This document shows positions 1-6,784 of a stretch of DNA of 7,060 nucleotides, one piece after another. Position 1 is the first letter of the stretch. Each line of letters begins with the position of its first letter. The notes under the pieces are model-generated. The model ran no database searches, was not told the origin of the DNA, and was given only the letters and a program-made list of their open reading frames with translations. This DNA comes from Erysipelotrichaceae bacterium (GTDB lineage Bacteria; Bacillota_I; Bacilli_A; Erysipelotrichales; Coprobacillaceae). The position numbers and the translations under genes were made by a program. Location of the stretch: positions 1 to 7,060 of the forward strand of contig JAJQDJ010000195.1 of NCBI GenBank assembly GCA_021202205.1, in the 5' to 3' direction.

Positions 1-25
1 TCTATAAAAATTAAATTTTTTTATC

Positions 26-1423
26 TTAATTCCACTTTCTGCTTGCAATTCGGGAAGCCGTTAAAACAATTGGAGTTATAATATTTAATGCCATTGTAAA
101 TGTATCAGTAGAATACATACCCATGATACAGCAAACTAATGTTACAACAAAACACCAGCCACCGAAGAACATAGCTAATCCTTGATCTTTTACAAAACGA
201 TATTCAGCAGGGAATTTATCAAATTGCTTTCTTAATGCAATATAAGCAACAAATACCCATAAATAACGAAGTGGCATACATACAGAATTAAATTTTGTTA
301 ATTGTGTTAATACTGAAGCAGCTCCAGGAACAACAGATTGTACTAAAATAATAGCACCTGATAATACAGCTACCAATTTGATACCATTAACATATGCACC
401 ATGTTTATTTTGCTTTAATAATGCTTTAGGAATAAATTGTTGTGTTTCTTTATTATCCAATAACATTCTAAGTGGTGCATCAATACTGATAACCAATGTT
501 GATAATTGACCAACCATATTACATAATGCATAAATAACTAAAAATAAATCTCCAACATGATAATATTCACCCAATTTCTGGAATGCCCAATAAGCACCAT
601 TTGATACATAAGAATTAAAGTTTGCATTAATCACTTCTGGATCATACATCATACCCATAGCTACAGTACCCAAAATGGCACAACCCATAACCATGATAGC
701 TAACGCAATCATACCTTTAGGGAATCCCTTTGATGGATTTTCAATTTTATTAACATATGGCGAAATCTTTTCACAACCACCTACAGCAAAAACGAGAATC
801 GATAGTGATGTAAAATAGTTCACATTAAATTGCGGTACAATATTCTTTAAACTAAAGTCCATTGAAACATAACCACCATTAGGATTAATAACTGGTGCAG
901 CAAACATCATCAAGATAAATAAAATTGACATAACAAACATACTTGATCCAGCTGCTGTAGCTAAACTCTTTAATGGATTCATACCTTGACTTGCAACCCA
1001 GCAGAATATCAGCAATATAGCTAATGTTACAAGCTGTACAGCTAATGTTGGGAATGTATCATACGTTTCAGCATTTCTAAATACTGCCTAACTTAAAGCT
1101 TTTAAGCCTCCACTACTTTTAGAAGCAATGTAAGTAATATGACATCCCCAATATGTCCAACCAGCATAATAAGCAATCTTTGGACCCATTGTTTCATTGA
1201 TCCATGAACTGACACCACCGCCTAAATCTTTAAAAGCAGAGCCTAATTCCCCTACCATTAAAGCATATGGTACAAAATACAATGCAAACATAAACACCCA
1301 ACTGAAAATAACCTGAATACCATTAAAGTAGACAAAGCCATTTAATACATTTCCAAATCCCCATACAGTTGAAAATGCCATGAATGCAAGTGTGTACCAC
1401 TTCATCTTCTTTGAATTCTCCAT
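26..1423 (-). pseudogene. APC-family amino acid permease (glutamate:GABA antiporter/YjeM-like), interrupted by one in-frame TAG
   Basis: The gene encodes a cytoplasmic-membrane amino acid transporter of the APC superfamily. Read from the ATG at 1423, the frame runs 465 codons before its TAA, about the usual length for a 12-helix permease, with one TAG at codon 112 (1088-1090). Before it lie helix 1 (about residues 9-32, containing WGFGNVLNGF), helix 2 (about 38-60) and helix 3 (about 82-100). After it the same frame continues with AVFRNAETYDTF and about nine more hydrophobic segments, including the family-typical FAVGGCEKISPYVNKIENPSKGFPKG stretch, whose GGCEK is at about 215-219. No frameshift or other stop is present. 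The lost residue was probably Trp (TGG to TAG), because relatives I recall read LSWA here; that is inference. The first fragment has only three helices and the second lacks them, so neither should transport. Substrate is not determined. A sequencing error or strain-specific nonsense mutation is likelier than programmed readthrough. Confidence 0.85.
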
Positions 1424-1428
1424 AATAA

Positions 1429-1433
1429 CCTCC
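1429..1433 (-). promoter_or_regulatory. Ribosome binding site that sets the permease start
   Basis: GGAGG lies 5 nt before the ATG at 1423. An ATG at 1435 in the same frame overlaps this Shine-Dalgarno sequence and has no site of its own. The protein should therefore begin MENSKKMKW and not four residues earlier. Confidence 0.8.
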
Positions 1434-1443
1434 ATAATTATTA

Positions 1444-1473
1444 ATTATACTCTTGTGCAAACAATTTGCACAA
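1444..1473 (-). promoter_or_regulatory. Proximal candidate promoter of the permease
   Basis: On the minus strand a perfect -10 box TATAAT (1449-1444) follows a -35-like TTGTGC (1473-1468) with an 18-bp spacer. Transcription would start near 1437, leaving a very short leader of about 14 nt that still holds the GGAGG site. The -35 box and most of the spacer are made of the 9-3-9 palindrome, so a protein bound there would block polymerase. The -10 box is strong, the -35 box only fair. Confidence 0.5.
1453..1473. promoter_or_regulatory. Perfect 9-3-9 palindrome, probable operator of the permease
   Basis: TTGTGCAAA and its exact reverse complement TTTGCACAA are separated by CAA. The site fills the space between the proximal -35 and -10 boxes, and would sit at about +10 to +30 of a transcript from the distal promoter. 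Both positions suit a dimeric repressor. The half-sites contain GC pairs in an otherwise very AT-rich spacer, which argues against chance. There is no adjacent T-run in either direction, so it is unlikely to be a terminator. I do not recognise the regulator. Confidence 0.6.
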
Positions 1474-1489
1474 CACAAGCGACTTCTTA

Positions 1490-1518
1490 GTTATACCAAT
1501 ATATTCCCATAAAAACAA
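1490..1518 (-). promoter_or_regulatory. Distal candidate promoter of the permease
   Basis: On the minus strand TTGTTT (1518-1513) is followed after 17 bp by TATAAC (1495-1490), preceded by TGG, which gives an extended -10. Transcription would start near 1483, with a leader of about 60 nt carrying the palindrome at 1453-1473. The -35 hexamer is the same as that proposed for pheST. Both permease promoters could be used; the sequence alone does not choose. Confidence 0.45.
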
Positions 1519-1596
1519 TATATTTTCAAAATAATAGAATTTTTTCACCAAATATCATTTTAAAACAAAAAATCATTCGTAAAAAACGAGTATTAA

Positions 1597-1628
1597 AGAA
1601 AAATGTTTTCATTTAAAAACATTTTTCT
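1597..1628. repeat. AT-rich 13-bp perfect inverted repeat
   Basis: Arms AGAAAAATGTTTT (1597-1609) and AAAACATTTTTCT (1616-1628) are exact reverse complements around a 6-nt loop. It lies between the pheT terminator and the permease promoters. On the minus strand the 3' arm ends in a T-rich stretch (TTTTTCTTTAATAC), so it could act as a weak second terminator behind pheT. It could equally be a protein-binding site. The stem has one GC pair inside and one near its end, so as RNA it would be weak. Confidence 0.5.
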
Positions 1629-1658
1629 ATGTTTATAATTACAATTTTTATACTAACC

Positions 1659-1686
1659 AAAAAAATAGTCCTCAACGAGGACTATT
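1659..1686 (-). terminator. Rho-independent terminator of pheST
   Basis: On the minus strand a perfect 10-bp stem (AATAGTCCTC / GAGGACTATT, arms 1686-1677 and 1673-1664) with a GTT loop is followed by a T-run. The first two bases of the stem belong to the pheT stop codon, so termination follows translation directly. The strong hairpin separates pheST from the permease, which must then rely mainly on its own promoter. Confidence 0.9.
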
Positions 1687-4072
1687 AAGCTCTTAAATGA
1701 GCACCATACTGTTTTTCAACAACTTGTAAGATATCTTCCATTAATTTATTAACACTAGCATCTTCCAATGTCTTAGAAGGATCCTGGAATGTTAATGATA
1801 TGGCCACTGACTTTTTACCTTCTTCAACATGTTCCCCTTCATAAACATCAAAGATTTCTGTTTGACTAATCATGCGTTTGCTTACTTTTTGAATAGATTT
1901 TACAACATCATACGTAGGGATATCTTTATCAATAACCAAAGCAATATCTCTTGTGATAGATGGATATTGAGGAATGGATGTAAATTGAAGTTTTCTAGTC
2001 TTTAAGCTTAATAAGACTGATAAGTTCAATTCTGCTACATATGCATCTTTAATATCATATTTTTTAGCCATTAATGGGTGAATTTCACCAATAACGCCTA
2101 CAATGTTCTTACCCATCATAATATAACCACTTCTACCTGGATGAAAATAGCGATTATCTTCTTCTACACGTTTAAGAGTATATCGTGATTCTTCAATATT
2201 CAATTTCTTAAAGATTGTATCTACAAAACCTTTAATCAAATAAAAGTCAGCTTTTGTATGGATTTGTTTCCATGGAACTGATTGATATAGACCAGAGCAT
2301 GCAATTGCTAATGAAGTAAGTTCCGTATCTTTTGAATAGGTATTAGATATTTCAAATATATTAACATCTTTAATAGCATGTGAATTATTGTAATTAATGA
2401 CTTCTAATAATGAAGGAATCAATGATTTTCTAGTGACACTTCTTTCTTCACTTAATGGTGATAACAATTGAATAGCTTCATTTTTATGGAAGAGATTGAA
2501 ATCTTCAACTTTAGCAGATGATGTTAGAGTATATGTAATAGTTTCATGTAACCCTAAATCTGATAAAAGATGTTTTAAGAATCGTGATTTAGATTGAACA
2601 TCTGTAAGAGCACCTTGAGTTGTTTCCATTTCTGGTAATGTCGCTGGAATTTCATTATAACCATACATTCTAGCTACTTCTTCAATTAAATCTGCTGGAA
2701 TAGTCATATCATTACGATAAGTAGGGACTGTAACATTGAAGATGTCATCTTTTAATGTATAAGTAAAGTGTAATCTTGTATATATATCAGCAATTTCTTC
2801 AGTAGAAATGTTTGTCCCTAATAAATGATTCACTTTAGCTGTCGAACAAGTAATAACACGTTCTTTGGCAACATATGGTGTTGATACGCTTTGATAAATT
2901 TCTTTAGCATCAGCTAAGTCTTTTAATAAAGATGCACAACGATTCAATACACGATAAGTATTGGCAGTATCAATAGCTCCTTTAATATAATGCTGAGAAG
3001 CATCCGTCAATAAATTCAAACGTCTTGCTGTATTTCTTAAAGATGCACCATCGAAGGTTGCAGCTTCAATAACAATATTGACTGTATCATCATCAATCTT
3101 AGTATCATTACCACCCATAACGCCAGCAACGCAACCAATACCATCGTCAGTAGATACAATAATATCTTCAGGTAATAATTGATATTCATTATCATCTAAT
3201 AACACAGCTTTTTCATTAAATCCTGTTTTAATTACAAACTCTTTTTTCTTTAATTTATCATAATCATACATATGAATAGGTTGACCAGTTTCAATCATAA
3301 CAAAGTTAGAAATATCGACAACATTGTTAATAGGTTTCACTCCACTAGCCATTAAATAAGTTCTTAACCATTCAGGTGATTCTTTAGTATTCACACCTTT
3401 TACTAACTTTGCACCAAAGAAAGGACATTTATCAGTTTCTACAATAACCTTAATATCACTTTCTAATTCATCCATTTCCTTAATTTCAGGTATCTTTACT
3501 TCACGATTAAGTAATGCACCAACTTCATAAGCAAGGGAAATCAAAGACATACAGTCAGCACGATTTGGTGTTAAGCCAATATCTAATACCGTATCATCAT
3601 AACCCAAATATTTTAAAGCTTCTTCACCAACTGGTGCATCTAATGGTAATTCATGTGTGCCATCTTTATCTTTAGGCCTCAATAATCTTTGATCTATGCC
3701 CAATTCAGCAATTGAACAAATCATACCATCAGATAATTGACCTCTAATCTTACCAAAATTAATCTTTTGACCTTGAGCAAGTTCACAACCTGGCATTGCT
3801 ACAATAACCTTTTGGCCCTTGGCAATATTAGGAGCGCCACAAATAATTTGATTGACTTGATTTCCTATATTCACCTGACACACTTTTAAATGGTCACTAT
3901 CAGGATGAGCAACACATTCTATCACTTCACCAATCACAAGCTTATCACCATGAGCAAATACGTCCATACCTTCTACTTCATGACCTATATAGGTGAGTTT
4001 ATCAGCAATTTCCTGAGGTTTATAATCATCAACCTTAACATATTCATTTAATAATTTTAAACTTACTTTCAT
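1685..4072 (-). CDS. pheT: Phenylalanyl-tRNA synthetase beta subunit
   Basis: PheT is the tRNA-binding and editing subunit of the cytoplasmic (alpha-beta)2 enzyme that charges tRNA-Phe; at 795 aa it has normal bacterial full length. The order of domains is: EMAP/OB-like tRNA-binding domain (about 40-150, with AHPDSDHLKVCQV and ICGAPN), B3/B4 editing domain (about 210-390, with GQPIHMYD and CVAGVMGG), B5 domain (about 405-475, TYRNDMTIPADLIEEVARMYGY spans it), a synthetase-like core (about 485-690) and a C-terminal FDX-ACB anticodon-binding domain (about 700-795, IPQYPSITRDIALV). By position, E336, T356 and A358 match E. coli editing residues E334, T354 and A356. The usual SRFEKG segment after them reads QHYIKG, which is unusual. 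The ATG lies 2 nt after the pheS stop, with AAAGGA inside the end of pheS, so translation is probably coupled. Transcription depends on the pheS T-box. Confidence 0.97.
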   Translation of the reverse strand: MKVSLKLLNEYVKVDDYKPQEIADKLTYIGHEVEGMDVFAHGDKLVIGEVIECVAHPDSDHLKVCQVNIGNQVNQIICGAPNIAKGQKVIVAMPGCELAQGQKINFGKIRGQLSDGMICSIAELGIDQRLLRPKDKDGTHELPLDAPVGEEALKYLGYDDTVLDIGLTPNRADCMSLISLAYEVGALLNREVKIPEIKEMDELESDIKVIVETDKCPFFGAKLVKGVNTKESPEWLRTYLMASGVKPINNVVDISNFVMIETGQPIHMYDYDKLKKKEFVIKTGFNEKAVLLDDNEYQLLPEDIIVSTDDGIGCVAGVMGGNDTKIDDDTVNIVIEAATFDGASLRNTARRLNLLTDASQHYIKGAIDTANTYRVLNRCASLLKDLADAKEIYQSVSTPYVAKERVITCSTAKVNHLLGTNISTEEIADIYTRLHFTYTLKDDIFNVTVPTYRNDMTIPADLIEEVARMYGYNEIPATLPEMETTQGALTDVQSKSRFLKHLLSDLGLHETITYTLTSSAKVEDFNLFHKNEAIQLLSPLSEERSVTRKSLIPSLLEVINYNNSHAIKDVNIFEISNTYSKDTELTSLAIACSGLYQSVPWKQIHTKADFYLIKGFVDTIFKKLNIEESRYTLKRVEEDNRYFHPGRSGYIMMGKNIVGVIGEIHPLMAKKYDIKDAYVAELNLSVLLSLKTRKLQFTSIPQYPSITRDIALVIDKDIPTYDVVKSIQKVSKRMISQTEIFDVYEGEHVEEGKKSVAISLTFQDPSKTLEDASVNKLMEDILQVVEKQYGAHLRA

Positions 4073-4074
4073 AA

Positions 4075-5109
4075 CTAATCCTTTCTAGCGAATTGATTCA
4101 AGAATCTTAAATCATCACTGTAGAAATCTCTAATATTATCAATACCATACTTCAACATGGCAACTCTTTCTAATCCGATACCAAAAGCAAAACCTTGATA
4201 TTCTTCACTATCAAAACCACACATTTCTAATACTCTAGGATTAACCATACCAGCACCTAACACTTCAATCCAACCAGTACCTTTACACATAGCACATCCC
4301 TTACCATCACAATTAAAGCAAGAAATATCAACTTCTACACTAGGTTCTGTAAAAGGGAAATAAGATGGTCTTAAACGTATTTCACGTTTTTCACCAAACA
4401 TTTTTTTTGCGAACAATTCCAATGTTCCTGTCAAATCAGCCATTGTAACATTCTTTCCAATAACCAATCCTTCACATTGTGAGAATTGATGAGAATGCGT
4501 TGCATCATCATCATCACGACGATATGTTTTACCAGGACAAATAACCTTAATAGGCCCTTCTCCTTTAGCAGCCAATAAAACATGAGCTTGAACTGGTGAT
4601 GTATGTGTTCTCATAAGTAAATTTTCATCAATGTAGAATGTATCTTGCATATCTCTAGCAGGATGATCTTTAGGTATATTCATAAGTTCAAAGTTAAAAT
4701 GATCTGTTTCAACTTCGGGCCCTTCAGCCACAGTATATCCCATCCCCACAAATAAATCTTCTAATTGTTCCTTAACCATAGTTAATGGATGAATGGTTCC
4801 TACAGGTAGTTTTTGACTTGGTAAAGTAATATCAATTGTTTCGTTTTTGATTTTATTAATAATAGCTTCTTCTTCCAATTGAACTTTTTTAGCTTCAACA
4901 GCTTGTGTTATTTCCTGTTTAACCTTATTAGATACTTGCCCAAATGCTGCTCTTTCTTCTTTAGGCATATTTTTCATAGATTTCATAGCTGCTTGCATAG
5001 GTCCTTTTTTCCCTAAATAAAAGACTCTTAAATCATTAAGTTCTTTAAGTGTTGTACAACTATCAATCTTAGATAAAGCTTCTTCTTTAATTTGTAATAG
5101 TTCGTCCAT
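4075..5109 (-). CDS. pheS: Phenylalanyl-tRNA synthetase alpha subunit
   Basis: PheS is the catalytic class II subunit that activates phenylalanine with ATP and transfers it to tRNA-Phe. Its 344 aa is the standard length. An N-terminal coiled-coil (about 1-90) for tRNA contact precedes the core: motif 1 region (about 104-135, GTIHPLTMVKEQLEDLF, GPEVE), motif 2 (about 189-215, GKTYRRD with the arginines at 197-198, then HSHQFSQCEG) and motif 3 (306-319, GFAFGIGLERVAML). Four cysteines at 264, 267, 272 and 275 (CFNC, CAMC) form a knuckle-like insert that I recall in other Firmicutes PheS proteins; metal binding is inferred. The start is firm: AAGGAGG lies 4 nt before the ATG. It is first in the pheS-pheT operon, behind a Phe T-box leader and its own promoter. 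It ends in TAG, showing that TAG is a normal stop here. Confidence 0.97.
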   Translation of the reverse strand: MDELLQIKEEALSKIDSCTTLKELNDLRVFYLGKKGPMQAAMKSMKNMPKEERAAFGQVSNKVKQEITQAVEAKKVQLEEEAIINKIKNETIDITLPSQKLPVGTIHPLTMVKEQLEDLFVGMGYTVAEGPEVETDHFNFELMNIPKDHPARDMQDTFYIDENLLMRTHTSPVQAHVLLAAKGEGPIKVICPGKTYRRDDDDATHSHQFSQCEGLVIGKNVTMADLTGTLELFAKKMFGEKREIRLRPSYFPFTEPSVEVDISCFNCDGKGCAMCKGTGWIEVLGAGMVNPRVLEMCGFDSEEYQGFAFGIGLERVAMLKYGIDNIRDFYSDDLRFLNQFARKD

Positions 5110-5127
5110 AAATCCTCCTTATAAAAT

Positions 5128-5150
5128 AAAAAACGTTCCATAAAGGAACG
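5128..5150 (-). terminator. T-box regulated terminator before pheS
   Basis: On the minus strand CGTTCC (5150-5145) pairs with GGAACG (5139-5134) around a TTTAT loop, followed by six T and a further T-rich stretch. The left arm also contains UCCUU (5147-5143), which can pair with AAGGA (5172-5168) just before the UGGU bulge. The terminator and the antiterminator are therefore mutually exclusive, as in other T-boxes. Confidence 0.9.
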
Positions 5151-5337
5151 ATGTTATCGCGGTACCATCCTTATTCACATGAATATGTGCCCTTTAAGCT
5201 CTTAACGCGATGCATACGGCGATGATTGGTCGCACTCCAAGGTGAATTCGATAAGTATTATGCCAGAAAACTTTCAGGATACGTTTTCCTCTCTAAGACA
5301 TCCTTCTTATGTACTAATCCTCTTCACAGTTTTAACG
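5128..5337 (-). ncRNA. T-box riboswitch, Phe specifier, controlling pheST
   Basis: This is the leader of the pheST transcript. Stem I is visible on the minus strand: an AGTA element in the 5' arm, helix ATAAG/CTTAT, helix ATGTC/GGCAT, the AGAGAG bulge (5294-5289) and an apical hairpin GAAAAC/GTTTTC. The specifier loop reads GAA-UUC-ACC, with the Phe codon UUC at 5246-5244. A small stem III (CACAT/ATGTG, 5189-5176) precedes the T-box core UGGUACCGCG (5167-5158). UGGU can pair with the ACCA end of uncharged tRNA-Phe. The antiterminator uses AAGGA/UCCUU. Low charged tRNA-Phe should stabilise it and allow read-through into pheS. The apical loop (GTATCCTGAAA) differs from the GGTTGGTGCAA loop of the trpS leader. 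The 5' end is inferred from the promoter. Confidence 0.93.
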
Positions 5338-5342
5338 TCTCA

Positions 5343-5371
5343 ATTATAGCCAAATTGTTCTATAAAAACAA
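5343..5371 (-). promoter_or_regulatory. Promoter of the pheST leader
   Basis: On the minus strand TTGTTT (5371-5366) and a perfect TATAAT (5348-5343) are 17 bp apart. Transcription would start near 5336-5338, just before the 5' arm of T-box stem I, which fits the required leader start. The -35 box is only partly consensus. Confidence 0.8.
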
Positions 5372-5498
5372 GTACTTTTTAACAAAACTTCACTTCATAT
5401 TACCAGTATTTCTCACCAATACAATGATTATCTTTGATAACGTAATGTTGTAATATATATACTTCGATATTCTGTTGCATTTCTTTTTTATAAAGTTA

Positions 5499-5527
5499 TT
5501 GATTTTTACAAAAAAGCTCTTTATAAT
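5499..5527 (+). promoter_or_regulatory. Promoter of the trpS leader
   Basis: TTGATT (5499-5504) and a perfect TATAAT (5522-5527) are separated by 17 bp. Transcription would start near 5534, a few bases before the GAAG-AGTA part of stem I. It diverges from the pheST promoter, with 127 bp between the two -35 boxes. Confidence 0.82.
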
Positions 5528-5533
5528 AATGAA

Positions 5534-5741
5534 AACAAAGAAGGAATGAAGTAATTTATAAAAATGTTTAAGAGAGCTTGTGGTTGGTGCAAACAAGTCA
5601 TGAATATAAACGAAATTGGGATTCTGGAGTTATAGATGGCATCAGTCATTTATCGTTAATCGCGTTAAGATAAGAGTGTATACGTAAGTATAAATTAAGG
5701 TGGTACCGCGCTTAGTCGTCCTTTGTTAAAGGGCTTTTTTT
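5534..5741 (+). ncRNA. T-box riboswitch upstream of trpS, probable Trp specifier
   Basis: The leader carries T-box landmarks in order: an AGTA element in the 5' arm, helix TTTAT/ATAAA, AGAGAG (5571-5576), an apical hairpin CTTGT/ACAAG enclosing GGTTGGTGCAA (5582-5592), a specifier loop CGAAATTGGGATTC, a stem III with a GTAA tetraloop (5679-5692) and the core UGGUACCGCG (5701-5710). The Trp codon UGG at 5617-5619 is the specifier expected for trpS. Aligning the loop against the Phe leader from its two ends gives slightly different registers, so this is less certain than the Phe case. AAGG (5697-5700) can pair with CCTT (5720-5723) as antiterminator, competing with the terminator. Uncharged tRNA-Trp should permit trpS transcription. 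The variable base of UGGN is U, where pairing with a G73 tRNA-Trp would favour C. Confidence 0.92.
5718..5741 (+). terminator. T-box regulated terminator before trpS
   Basis: GTCCTTT (5718-5724) and AAAGGGC (5728-5734) form a 7-bp stem with one G-U pair and a GTT loop, followed by seven T. Its left arm shares CCTT with the antiterminator, so the two structures exclude each other. Confidence 0.88.
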
Positions 5742-5747
5742 ATTATG

Positions 5748-5753
5748 AGGAGG
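5748..5753 (+). promoter_or_regulatory. Ribosome binding site that sets the trpS start
   Basis: AGGAGG lies 6 nt before the ATG at 5760. An in-frame ATG at 5745 overlaps this site and follows the terminator T-run directly, so it is not the start. The protein begins MKRMLSGIKPTG, as expected for the family. Confidence 0.88.
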
Positions 5754-5759
5754 AAAATT

Positions 5760-6758
5760 ATGAAGAGAATGTTAAGTGGCATTAAGCCTACAGGAAGAGT
5801 TACTTTAGGAAATTATATTGGTGCAATTAAACCTTTTGTTTCCTATCAGGATGAATATGAAATGTTTATCTTTATTGCAAATTTACATTCTATGACAATT
5901 TATCAAGAACCAAAAGAATTGAGACAAAATACAAGAGATTTAATCGCTTTGTATATTGCAGCAGGATTAAATCCTGAAAAAGTAACATTATTCTTACAAT
6001 CAGATGTGTATGAACATGCACAGCTCGGCTGGTATTTAGGATGCATGGTATCTATGGGCGAACTATCAAGAATGACACAATATAAAGATAAAGCATCTAA
6101 ATTAGGAAAAGATGAAAGTATTGGAGCGGGTATTTTTAATTACCCTTCATTAATGAATGCTGATATCTTATTATATGATCCTGATTATGTACCTGTTGGT
6201 GAAGACCAAAAACAACATGTGGAATTATGCAGAGATATAGCTGAAAGATTTAATAAACGTTATAGTGAAACGTTTAAAATACCTGAACCTTTAGTAGCAA
6301 AGGTAGGAGGTAGAATCATGGATTTGCAAAATCCCACAAAGAAGATGTCTAAATCAGAAGAGACTAATAAGGGAACTATCTATATCTTAGATGATATTAA
6401 TGTTTCTAAGAAAAAGATTAAATCTGCTGTTACTGATAGTGATAGCCATATTCATTATGATCCTATCAATAAACCTGGTATTTCTAATTTATTGGAGATT
6501 TATTCTATTATTTCAGGTAGAAGTATTGATGATATTGAAAACCAATATGAAGGTTGTGGCTATGGTGTATTTAAAACAGATTTAGCTGAAGTTGTAGGAA
6601 ATGAATTAGAAAAAATTCAAAAACGTTATAAAGAAATTACAACAGGTAGCTATCTAGATGATGTATTAGCTGCTGGTGCAGAAAAAGCCCGTCCTGTGGC
6701 TAGAAAGAAGCTTGCTAAAGTTGAAAGAAAAATTGGTATAACCATCAAAAAGAGATGA
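5760..6758 (+). CDS. trpS: Tryptophanyl-tRNA synthetase
   Basis: TrpRS is a cytoplasmic class I synthetase that activates tryptophan and charges tRNA-Trp, working as a homodimer. At 332 aa it matches the usual bacterial length. The N-terminal Rossmann fold opens with SGIKPTGRVTLGNYIGA (6-22), which carries the HIGH-equivalent element in its TrpRS form (TLGNYIG). The middle has FIFIANLHS, the tryptophan-pocket stretch VPVGEDQKQHVEL, and the KMSKS loop at 195-199 followed by the NKGTIYILDD stretch. The C-terminal helical part binds the anticodon. Nothing looks truncated or disrupted. It is a single-gene unit behind its own promoter and T-box and ends in a hairpin shared with the convergent malic enzyme gene. 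Being back to back with pheST, it forms an aromatic tRNA-charging locus, but each unit has a separate leader. Confidence 0.97.
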   Translation: MKRMLSGIKPTGRVTLGNYIGAIKPFVSYQDEYEMFIFIANLHSMTIYQEPKELRQNTRDLIALYIAAGLNPEKVTLFLQSDVYEHAQLGWYLGCMVSMGELSRMTQYKDKASKLGKDESIGAGIFNYPSLMNADILLYDPDYVPVGEDQKQHVELCRDIAERFNKRYSETFKIPEPLVAKVGGRIMDLQNPTKKMSKSEETNKGTIYILDDINVSKKKIKSAVTDSDSHIHYDPINKPGISNLLEIYSIISGRSIDDIENQYEGCGYGVFKTDLAEVVGNELEKIQKRYKEITTGSYLDDVLAAGAEKARPVARKKLAKVERKIGITIKKR

Positions 6759-6784
6759 TTTTTTAAAAATCATCTCTTGTTTTT
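6750..6784. terminator. Bidirectional terminator between trpS and the malic enzyme gene
   Basis: AAGAGATGATTT and AAATCATCTCTT form a perfect stem of 12 bp, extendable into a T/A-only top. A T-rich run follows on the plus strand (TGTTTTTA) and an A-run precedes it, giving U-runs for both directions. The stem begins inside the last trpS codons and includes its TGA stop. The malic enzyme stop at 6783-6785 directly abuts the other side, so one hairpin serves both convergent genes. Confidence 0.9.

Noticed and set aside
6..20. A/T-only inverted repeat downstream of the permease stop
   Set aside because: A 7-bp stem without any GC pair and a 1-nt loop is not a convincing terminator, and the window ends before more context is visible.
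1088..1090. TAG as pyrrolysine codon or a reassigned codon in the permease
   Set aside because: TAG is the normal stop of pheS, no pyrrolysine machinery is in view, and amino acid permeases are not known pyrrolysine proteins.
5226..5453. A 75-codon open frame on the plus strand
   Set aside because: It runs antisense through the pheST T-box and promoter, has no plausible ribosome binding site or recognisable domain, and is explained by the RNA structure on the other strand.
5434..5461. Possible extra plus-strand promoter TTGATA with TATATA, 16-bp spacer
   Set aside because: It is weaker than the TTGATT-17-TATAAT promoter at 5499-5527, which is placed correctly for the T-box start. AT-rich DNA yields such matches often.
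5390..5596. A 68-codon open frame on the minus strand
   Set aside because: It overlaps the trpS promoter and T-box stem I in antisense, has an AT-driven Lys/Ile/Phe composition and resembles no family I know.
5745..5747. ATG at 5745 as trpS start
   Set aside because: It overlaps the AGGAGG site used by the ATG at 5760 and has no upstream Shine-Dalgarno sequence, only the terminator T-run.
6391..6585. A 64-codon open frame inside trpS
   Set aside because: It is an out-of-frame shadow of trpS, whose own frame is strongly conserved.
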